Positions 1 through 5,530 of a stretch of DNA of 6,377 nucleotides are shown here, piece by piece. The notes under the pieces are model-generated. The model was not told where the DNA came from and made no database searches. It saw nothing but the letters and a program-made list of their open reading frames with translations. Location: positions 1-6,377 of the forward strand of contig URYX01000106.1 of assembly GCA_900552225.1 (NCBI GenBank). Direction: 5' to 3'. The translations under genes and the position numbers were made by a program. Origin of the DNA: an uncultured Oscillospiraceae bacterium. Its GTDB lineage: Bacteria > Bacillota > Clostridia > Oscillospirales > Acutalibacteraceae. Each line of letters opens with the position of its first letter. Within the stretch, counting starts at the first letter, position 1.

Positions 1-448
1 GTATATCCTGATGGCCAAGCTGCATCTGATCAACTCGGCGGCAGCCCTGATTCTGCCCGCCATCGGCTCCTCCATGGGACTGTTTTTGATGAAGCAGTTC
101 ATGGAGAGTATTCCGGGCTCCATTTTGGAGGCGGCCCGCATTGACGGGGCCACCGAGCCGGTGATTCTGTTCAAGCTGGTGTTTCCGAACGCCAAGCCGG
201 CCTGGCTGACGCTGGCTATTTTTACCTTTCAGTCCACATGGAACAGCTCGGCCACCACACTGATTTTCGATGAGAATCTGAAGCAGCTGCCGACCGCCAT
301 CAATGAGATGGTGGCGGTGAATCCGACACTGCGGGCGGGAATGGGAATGGCGGCCTCTCTGCTGATGCTGATTCCTCCTATCGCGTTCTTTCTTGTGACG
401 CAGAGCAATGTGGTCAAAACGATGGCGTTTGCCGGAATCAAGGAATAA
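1..448 (+). CDS. Carbohydrate ABC transporter permease, MalG/CUT1 type (5'-truncated)
   Basis: This is an inner-membrane subunit of a binding-protein-dependent sugar importer. The reading frame is open from base 2 and ends at TAA 446-448. About 148 C-terminal residues are present; the N-terminal half (a full protein is usually about 270-300 residues) lies outside the window. The sequence shows the cytoplasmic EAA loop, which docks onto the ATPase, as EAARIDGATEP from base 128, followed by FPNAKP. Hydrophobic segments flank it, and the protein ends in GIKE, close to the usual GIKG end of MalG-type permeases. The ATG at base 11 is an internal methionine, not the start. In this family the solute-binding protein and partner permease are normally encoded just upstream. 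The substrate cannot be read from the permease; the hexosaminidase and nagA genes downstream suggest an N-acetylhexosamine-containing oligosaccharide (inference). Confidence 0.93.
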   Translation, partial: YILMAKLHLINSAAALILPAIGSSMGLFLMKQFMESIPGSILEAARIDGATEPVILFKLVFPNAKPAWLTLAIFTFQSTWNSSATTLIFDENLKQLPTAINEMVAVNPTLRAGMGMAASLLMLIPPIAFFLVTQSNVVKTMAFAGIKE

Positions 449-458
449 GGGGGAGAGG
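449..458 (+). promoter_or_regulatory. Ribosome binding site for the GTG-started Yip1 gene
   Basis: The purine run GGGGGAGAGG directly follows the permease stop codon. Its GGAG core (452-455) sits 7 bases before the GTG at 463. This spacing supports the GTG as the true start. Confidence 0.7.
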
Positions 459-462
459 CCTT

Positions 463-1080
463 GTGAAAACGCGTATCCGACAGCTGCTTGCACCGCTGGC
501 GCATCCGGTGGCGGGGTTTGAGGAATACCGGGAAAATCGTACGTTCCCGCTGTTTCCGAGCCTGATGATTCTTGCGCTGTTCTTTTTGGGCAGCATTGCC
601 AAGCGGCAGCTCACCGGGTTTATCTTCAACTGGGACGATCCGGAAAAAATCAATGTGTTCTATATCCTGGCGGAAACCGTCGGGGCGTTTCTTCTGTGGG
701 TGGGCTGTAACTGGGCAGTCAGTACCCTGTTTGACGGCAAGGGACGTATGAGGGAAATCTGGGTGGTTTCCGCCGTTTCGCTGATTCCCTATGTTGCGTC
801 TATTTATGTGTATGTGCTGCTCAGCAATCTGCTGACCGAGGACGAGGGCGTGTTTCTGTCGTGGATATTGGCCGTCGGAATGCTGTACAGCCTGCTGCTG
901 CTGTGCGGCGGACTGAGCGCCGTTCATGAATATTCCTTCGGAAAGGTGCTGTGGAGCTCGCTCATTACAATCGGCTTCATGCTGATTCTTCTGTTTGTAT
1001 GTGTGCTGCTGTTCAGCCTGTTCCAGCAGGTGTACGGCTTTTTCAGTGATCTGGCAAGAGAATTTGCATTCCGGGTGTAA
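463..1080 (+). CDS. Yip1-domain integral membrane protein
   Basis: This is a 205-residue polytopic membrane protein starting at GTG 463. Hydrophobicity read by eye gives five likely membrane helices at about residues 30-46, 65-88, 99-121, 129-150 and 163-190. A short basic and amphipathic N-terminus (MKTRIRQLL) precedes them. The loop after helix 2 carries the pattern I associate with bacterial Yip1-family proteins: W84 followed by LFDGKGRMREIW, then SLIPY at the start of helix 3. I see no catalytic motif. The gene lies 14 bases after the permease and 25 bases before the first hexosaminidase, so it is co-transcribed with both. Small Yip1 proteins recur in sugar-ABC operons of Clostridia and Bacilli, but their role is not established. 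A helper in transporter assembly or membrane organisation is only a guess. Confidence 0.8.
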   Translation: MKTRIRQLLAPLAHPVAGFEEYRENRTFPLFPSLMILALFFLGSIAKRQLTGFIFNWDDPEKINVFYILAETVGAFLLWVGCNWAVSTLFDGKGRMREIWVVSAVSLIPYVASIYVYVLLSNLLTEDEGVFLSWILAVGMLYSLLLLCGGLSAVHEYSFGKVLWSSLITIGFMLILLFVCVLLFSLFQQVYGFFSDLAREFAFRV

Positions 1081-1090
1081 AACGGGGAAA

Positions 1091-1101
1091 GAGGAGGAGA
1101 A
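1091..1101 (+). promoter_or_regulatory. Ribosome binding site deciding the start of the first GH20 gene
   Basis: GAGGAGGAGAA is a strong Shine-Dalgarno sequence just upstream of ATG 1106. The same frame stays open upstream to base 995, but that extension would run through the Yip1 gene in another frame. The site therefore fixes the start at 1106. Confidence 0.8.
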
Positions 1102-1105
1102 GGCC

Positions 1106-2752
1106 ATGCAAAATGCACGGCAGGATACCTTGCGGGAAGGGTATTGGGTATTTCCGCGGGTTTGGACGGTGCAGGCCGACCGAAACGGAGCGGCGGCGGT
1201 GGAAATTCTGCGGGAGCTGCTGCGGGACAGCCAAACGGAGCTGACGGAGAGCCGGGATGCAGTGCTGTGGCTGGAGACCGACGAGACCCTGGCCGGGGAG
1301 GAGGCCCGCTTTGCGGTGACGGCGGACGGAGTCCGTATCACCTACGGGGCGGCGGCCGGGGCGCGCAACGCCGTGCTGACTCTGTATAACAGTCTGGAGA
1401 AAACGGACGGAAGCTATACCCTGCCTTGCTCCGAGGCCGTCGATTACCCGGACAGCCGTTTCCGCGGCATGCTGATGGACATGGCACGACGGTATATTGA
1501 ACCCGAGGAGGTCAGGGCCAATCTGCGGCAGATGGCGCTGGCCAAGATGAACCGGGTGATTTTTCATCTGATGGATTCGCATCACTATGCCCTGCATTCG
1601 GAGGCGTTTCCCGCTCTGAATCACGGCAAATTCCCGCAGTATTCCATGCGGCAGATGCGGGAGCTCGTGGAGTACGCGGCGTTTTGGGGCATCGAGGTGA
1701 TTCCCTCCCTGGATTTGCCGGCCCATGCCGCACATCTGCTCCGGTCGCTGCCCGAGCTTGCCTGTCAGGTGGAGGATGCGGCGTTCCAGGAGAGCCACTG
1801 GGCAGTCTGCATCGGCAGCGAGCGGACGTATGAGGTGGCTGAGACGCTTTACCGTGAGGTGTTTACGGTGTTTGACAGCTCACTGCTGATGCTGTGCGGA
1901 GATGAGCTGGAGTTTACGGACCTCGGGCTGTGGCCCAACTGGGAGCATTGCACGCGCTGCCGTGCTCTGGCGCAGCGGGAGGGCCTGACGCTGCGGCGGG
2001 AACTGTTTACTTATTTTGTGCGCCGCATTCACGCCATCGCCTCCCGAATGGGCAAGCGTCTCATCGTATCCAACGACAATCTGGACATTGAGCATCTGCA
2101 GCCGGGAGAGGTGCCGCAGGATCTGCTGATCTTCTGGTGGGCCGTGCCGCGGCGGTATCCGGAAACCTATACGCTGGAGAAGTTCCTGCAGCAGGGCTTT
2201 GAGGTCATCAACTGCTCCTATGAGGACTGCTATATCGATCTGTATATGACGCAGGAGCGGCTGGCCGACTGGAGTCCGCTGACACGCCCGGCCTGCCCGC
2301 CGGAATATGCGGCGCAGGTGGCGGGCGGCTGTCTGTGTGCCTGGGAGGGACAGGAGCATTTTCTGTGGACGGTGCCGTCCGGAATTCTGATGATGGGAGA
2401 TAAGCTGTGGAACGGAGCCCCGGCGGTGTACGACCGGAATTATGCCGTGTGGCTGACGCGGCGGCTGCTCGGGGCGGACACGCCCGCGGGACTCGACGTC
2501 TTTACGCCGCTCGGAGGCTGTCTGCTGCCGCTGGACGGCGACCGCATGGCCGATGCGGCACGCAAGGGCTTCCCGGAGCGGGTACCCGTTTCCGTGCTGC
2601 CGGAGCTGGAACGCACGCTGGAGGCCCTGCATCGGTTGGCGGAAGCCTCTCCCGTGCAGGCCCCGCTTTGCGAGGTGTACGCCCTGTGCCTGCGCTGGAT
2701 GCGGGCACAGCTGATGCAGAGGCAGACGCTTCCCGGGGAGGACGGACAATGA
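1106..2752 (+). CDS. Family 20 glycoside hydrolase (beta-N-acetylhexosaminidase-like), paralogue A
   Basis: This 548-residue protein probably removes terminal beta-linked N-acetylhexosamine in the cytoplasm, since no signal peptide or membrane segment is visible. Residues 1 to about 110 match a GH20b-like lead-in domain, with a FAVTADGVRITYGAAAGARN strand pattern. The GH20 barrel follows. Landmarks in family order are DSRFRG (R120, sugar-binding Arg), FHLMD (D157), LDLPAH (H207), CGDE (D266-E267, the polarising Asp and acid/base Glu of substrate-assisted catalysis), YID (Y376, D378) and CAWE (W413). These all line up with the GH20 core, so activity is likely. Oddities are PAH instead of the usual PGH, a single D157 where DD is common, and NDN (323-325) where many members have WDE. 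The C-terminus ends in a helical region (ELERTLEALHRLAE and CLRWMR) shared with paralogue B. The stop overlaps the next start by four bases (ATGA), implying translational coupling. Exact substrate is unknown. Confidence 0.88.
   Translation: MQNARQDTLREGYWVFPRVWTVQADRNGAAAVEILRELLRDSQTELTESRDAVLWLETDETLAGEEARFAVTADGVRITYGAAAGARNAVLTLYNSLEKTDGSYTLPCSEAVDYPDSRFRGMLMDMARRYIEPEEVRANLRQMALAKMNRVIFHLMDSHHYALHSEAFPALNHGKFPQYSMRQMRELVEYAAFWGIEVIPSLDLPAHAAHLLRSLPELACQVEDAAFQESHWAVCIGSERTYEVAETLYREVFTVFDSSLLMLCGDELEFTDLGLWPNWEHCTRCRALAQREGLTLRRELFTYFVRRIHAIASRMGKRLIVSNDNLDIEHLQPGEVPQDLLIFWWAVPRRYPETYTLEKFLQQGFEVINCSYEDCYIDLYMTQERLADWSPLTRPACPPEYAAQVAGGCLCAWEGQEHFLWTVPSGILMMGDKLWNGAPAVYDRNYAVWLTRRLLGADTPAGLDVFTPLGGCLLPLDGDRMADAARKGFPERVPVSVLPELERTLEALHRLAEASPVQAPLCEVYALCLRWMRAQLMQRQTLPGEDGQ
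1523..1563 (+). repeat. Copy 1 of a 41-bp perfect direct repeat shared by the two GH20 genes
   Basis: The 41 bases from CTGCGGCAGATGG to GTGATTTT are identical to 3175-3215. Both copies encode LRQMALAKMNRVIF, just before the conserved Asp of the barrel. The stretch is identical at third codon positions too, while flanking sequence has diverged. Confidence 0.85.
2735..2741 (+). promoter_or_regulatory. Ribosome binding site of the second GH20 gene, inside the first
   Basis: GGGGAGG lies within the last codons of paralogue A, 7 bases before ATG 2749. Together with the ATGA stop/start overlap it fixes the start of paralogue B. The frame is open upstream to 2407, but there it only shadows paralogue A. 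Confidence 0.75.
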
Positions 2753-4374
2753 ACGCGGAGGATGTCAAAAGCTGGACGGCGCACGGCGGCGTATTCCGTT
2801 GGCCGCCGTGCGGAACGGTGAAAGCACCGGAGGCGGCCGGGCCGGCCGTCCGGATGCTCGGAAGCCTGCTGACGGATATCGGCGGTGAGCTGCGGGAGAC
2901 GGCCGGTGCGGCAGTGCTTGTGTGGGAGGAGAATCCTTCCCTGCCGCCGGAGGGGTACACGCTGTGTATCACGCCGGCGGCTGTCACGGTCGCCTTTGCG
3001 GATACGGACGGCGCACGTCATGCGGCGGCCACCCTGTATCAGACGCTGGAAAAGGATGCGGACGGCTATTTTCTCCCCTGCGGGGAGGCCGAGGATGCTC
3101 CGGACAGCCGCTTCCGCGGCGTTTTGCTGGATATGGCACGCAAGTATCTGGAGCCCGGGGAGGTCAAAACCACCCTGCGGCAGATGGCGCTGGCCAAGAT
3201 GAACCGGGTGATTTTCCACCTGATGGACGCGGAGCGGTATGCGCTGCAGTCGGATGCCTGGCCGCAGCTCAACGGCGGCTGTCTGCGTCAGTACACGAAG
3301 GAGCAGCTGCGGGAGCTCGTGGATTGCGCGGCCTTTTGGGGGATACAGGTCATTCCCTCGGTGGATCTGCCGGGGCATGCCACCTTTCTGCTCGACCGGA
3401 TGCCGGAGCTTGACTGCGCGGTGGATGAGCCGGACTTTCAGCGCAGCCGATGGGCGGTCTGCGTCGGAAATGAGGAGGTCTACCGCTTTGCCGAGGGCCT
3501 GTTCCGTGAGCTGCTGGAAATTTTTGACGGGGAATACATCATGTGTCCCGGTGACGAGGTGGAGTTTATTCCGCTGAATCTGTGGGTCAACTGGGAGCAT
3601 TGTGCACGCTGTAAGGCGCTGGCGGCCCGGGAGCATCTGGCGGATAAGCAGGCGCTGTTTGACTGCTTTGTGCGCCGGATCCACGCCATTCTGCGGGGAC
3701 TCGGGACACGCATGATTGTGGCCAATGATAACTTCGAAATACGGGAGCATCCCGATCTGCCGCGGGATCTGCTGATTTTTTGGTGGCACCGGAGGCTGGA
3801 GCGTCATCCGGACAACACCATGGCCTGCTTCCTGCGGCAGGGTTTCGAGGTCATCAACAGCGATGTGTACGAATGCTATCTGGATCTGTATATGACGCAG
3901 GAAAAGCTGTCCGACTGGACGCCGGTGAAGCGGCCGGAGTGCCCGCCGGAATGTGCGGGACAGGTGGTCGGCGGCTGTATGTGCGCCTGGGAGGGAAAGG
4001 CGCATTACGCATGGACGCTTCCTCCGGCCATTCAGATGATGGGCGAGAAGCTGTGGGATTTCCGGAACCGTGTCTACGATACCGCCTATGCGCGGCGGCT
4101 GACGCGGCGGCTGCTCGGACCGGACACACCGCCGGGTGCCGATATCTTCACGTATCTCGGAGCGTGCCTCCCGCCGCTGACGGCGGATTCCTCGCAAAAG
4201 GGGTTTGTCGGGCGCGTGACGGACGCATGTCTTCCGGAGCTTGAACGGATGACGGAGATGCTGGAGTGCTTTGCGGGAGAGCCGCACAGAGAGGCGCCGC
4301 TTGCGGCGGTGTATGCCGATTGCCTGCGCTGGATGCGGCAGCGGCGGGAGGAGTCTGTCGATGTGGTGGAGTAA
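2749..4374 (+). CDS. Family 20 glycoside hydrolase (beta-N-acetylhexosaminidase-like), paralogue B
   Basis: This 541-residue protein is a tandem paralogue of the preceding gene, aligning end to end with very few gaps; by eye somewhat more than half of the residues are identical over the barrel. No signal peptide is visible, so it should act in the cytoplasm on imported sugar. The GH20 landmarks are DSRFRG (R123), FHLMD (D160), VDLPGH (H210), PGDE (D269-E270, catalytic pair), YLD (Y377, D379) and CAWE (W414). The N-terminal 110 or so residues resemble the GH20b-like lead-in domain. As in paralogue A, NDN (326-328) stands where WDE is common, and D160 is followed by Ala rather than a second Asp. 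Unlike A it keeps the canonical PGH. Differences cluster around the substrate-facing loops, for example residues 161-176 and 344-353, which suggests the two enzymes split linkages or substrates (inference). Its 3' end overlaps nagA by 14 bases. Confidence 0.88.
   Translation: MNAEDVKSWTAHGGVFRWPPCGTVKAPEAAGPAVRMLGSLLTDIGGELRETAGAAVLVWEENPSLPPEGYTLCITPAAVTVAFADTDGARHAAATLYQTLEKDADGYFLPCGEAEDAPDSRFRGVLLDMARKYLEPGEVKTTLRQMALAKMNRVIFHLMDAERYALQSDAWPQLNGGCLRQYTKEQLRELVDCAAFWGIQVIPSVDLPGHATFLLDRMPELDCAVDEPDFQRSRWAVCVGNEEVYRFAEGLFRELLEIFDGEYIMCPGDEVEFIPLNLWVNWEHCARCKALAAREHLADKQALFDCFVRRIHAILRGLGTRMIVANDNFEIREHPDLPRDLLIFWWHRRLERHPDNTMACFLRQGFEVINSDVYECYLDLYMTQEKLSDWTPVKRPECPPECAGQVVGGCMCAWEGKAHYAWTLPPAIQMMGEKLWDFRNRVYDTAYARRLTRRLLGPDTPPGADIFTYLGACLPPLTADSSQKGFVGRVTDACLPELERMTEMLECFAGEPHREAPLAAVYADCLRWMRQRREESVDVVE
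3175..3215 (+). repeat. Copy 2 of the 41-bp perfect direct repeat shared by the two GH20 genes
   Basis: Identical to 1523-1563 and in the same codon phase. The copies are 1652 bases apart, about one gene length, as expected for a tandem duplication. Confidence 0.85.
4346..4353 (+). promoter_or_regulatory. Ribosome binding site of nagA, inside the second GH20 gene
   Basis: GGGAGGAG lies 7 bases before ATG 4361. It selects this start over the in-frame ATG at 4271, which would add 30 arginine- and cysteine-rich residues that are only paralogue B read in another frame. Confidence 0.75.
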
Positions 4375-5494
4375 TGCGGAAATATTATGGGAGGACGGCC
4401 GGTTTCACCGGGGACACCTGCACACGGAAAACGGTGTGCTGGTCGAGCTGACCGACCGGGAGGCCCCGTCGGATGCCGTGGATCTGCAGGGACGCCAGGT
4501 GTGGCCGGGACTTATTGATCTGCACATTCACGGCTATGCGGGAACCTATGTAATGGAGGAGGATGCGGCGGCACCCGAGCGCCTGTCCCGTTTGCTGGCG
4601 GCCCAGGGGGTGACCTCTTATGTGCCGACCACCACGGCGGGAGACCGGGAGACGCTGCTGCGGGTCCTGCGGCAATGGGCGGCGGCCGCCGAAAGACCGT
4701 CCTCCGGGGCGGTGATACGCGGTCTGTATATGGAGGGGCCGTTCCTGTCGCCGCGGTATAAGGGCGCGATGCGTGAGGAGTGTGTCTGTGCGCCGGAGCT
4801 GAGGCTTGCGGAGGAATTCCGGACGGCGGCCGGAGGCTGGCTGCGGCTGATGACGGTGGCTCCGGAGCTTCCGGGGGCGGAGGCCCTGCTGCAGTGGTGC
4901 ACGGCTCACGGGATTATTGCCGCAATCGGGCATACGGCGGCGGATTACGAGACGGCGCGGGCGGCACTGGCCGGCGGCGTCTCTCATGTGACGCATCTGT
5001 GCAATGCCATGGCGGATATGACACACCGCGCCCCGGGAGTACTGGGGGCGGTGGCGGACAGCACGGCGACAGCGGAGCTGATCGGCGACGGGTTTCATAT
5101 TCACCCGTCGGTGCTGCGTCTGCTGTATCATCTGCTCGGAGAGGACCGCATGATACTCATCAGCGACAACACGCCAATCTCCGGCAGCCCGGATGGAGAA
5201 TATCTCATGGATGGCGTGAAAAGCATCGTCAGAGACGGTACCTGCCGTCTGGAAAACGGTACCATCAACGGCAATATGCAGCCGCTGCTGGCGTGCGTGT
5301 TCCGTATGGCGGATAACGGCATTCCCCTGACCTCGGCCATCCGGATGGCGACGGAGATGCCCGCCCGCCGTCTGGGCATTGCCGATACCGTCGGCTCTCT
5401 GGCCGTCGGCCGCCGCGCGGATTTTGCGGTGCTGAATCCGGACCGGACCGTGGCCCGGACCGTCGTGTGCGGGCAGACCGTATATTCCGTATAA
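4361..5494 (+). CDS. nagA: N-acetylglucosamine-6-phosphate deacetylase (NagA-type amidohydrolase)
   Basis: This 377-residue protein has the usual family length (about 380). NagA converts GlcNAc-6-phosphate to glucosamine-6-phosphate and acetate in the cytoplasm, committing the amino sugar to cell-wall synthesis or glycolysis. Visible landmarks are the beta-sandwich start (ILWEDGRF), GLIDLHIHG with metal ligands H55 and H57, EGPF (E125, metal), IGHTAADYE (H191, metal), THLCNAM (H212 metal; N215 and A216 substrate contacts), R223 and H246 (phosphate-binding positions), and ISDN with the catalytic D269. The HxH pair resembles the two-metal Bacillus type rather than E. coli NagA, which lacks it. 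The C-terminus has the amidohydrolase MATEMPARRLGI, GSLAVGRRADFAVLNPD end. Oddities are KGAM (M137) where KGxH is usual and SDN where TDA is usual. It starts within the end of the second GH20 gene, so translation is probably coupled. A related N-acetylhexosamine phosphate could be the real substrate. Confidence 0.92.
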   Translation: MWWSNAEILWEDGRFHRGHLHTENGVLVELTDREAPSDAVDLQGRQVWPGLIDLHIHGYAGTYVMEEDAAAPERLSRLLAAQGVTSYVPTTTAGDRETLLRVLRQWAAAAERPSSGAVIRGLYMEGPFLSPRYKGAMREECVCAPELRLAEEFRTAAGGWLRLMTVAPELPGAEALLQWCTAHGIIAAIGHTAADYETARAALAGGVSHVTHLCNAMADMTHRAPGVLGAVADSTATAELIGDGFHIHPSVLRLLYHLLGEDRMILISDNTPISGSPDGEYLMDGVKSIVRDGTCRLENGTINGNMQPLLACVFRMADNGIPLTSAIRMATEMPARRLGIADTVGSLAVGRRADFAVLNPDRTVARTVVCGQTVYSV

Positions 5495-5530
5495 AAACAG
5501 CGCAAACAGCGAGAAAGGATCGGAGAATCA
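5495..5530 (+). promoter_or_regulatory. Short spacer with the ribosome binding site of the last gene
   Basis: This 36-base spacer is the longest non-coding gap in the window. It holds AGAAAGGA (5512-5519) and CGGAG (5521-5525), the latter 5 bases before ATG 5531. I see no hairpin with a T-run and no convincing -35/-10 pair, so transcription probably continues from nagA. Confidence 0.55.

Noticed and set aside
995..1105. N-terminal extension of the first GH20 protein
   Set aside because: The extra residues only read the Yip1 gene in another frame, and the strong ribosome site at 1091-1101 points to ATG 1106.
229..1341. A 370-codon minus-strand open frame across the permease, Yip1 and GH20 starts
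   Set aside because: It crosses three supported genes and has low-complexity, basic composition without motifs; it is a shadow frame.
2440..4287. A 615-codon open frame on the minus strand opposite the second GH20 gene
   Set aside because: It lies antisense to a gene with clear GH20 motifs, and its translation is rich in Arg, His, Pro and Gln with no recognisable domain. Long antisense frames are expected opposite GC-rich coding sequence.
4271..4360. Upstream in-frame ATG for nagA
   Set aside because: It adds residues unlike any NagA N-terminus and overlaps the second GH20 gene; ATG 4361 has a well-spaced GGGAGGAG and gives a normal-length protein.
5233..5250. Perfect 6-bp inverted repeat AGACGG-TACCTG-CCGTCT
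   Set aside because: It lies within nagA, has a short stem and no T-run, and is the kind of chance hairpin expected in GC-rich coding sequence.
5495..5530. Possible terminator or promoter after nagA
   Set aside because: There is no stem-loop with a T-run and no convincing -35/-10 pair; the repeated CAGCG pentamers are too short to mean anything.
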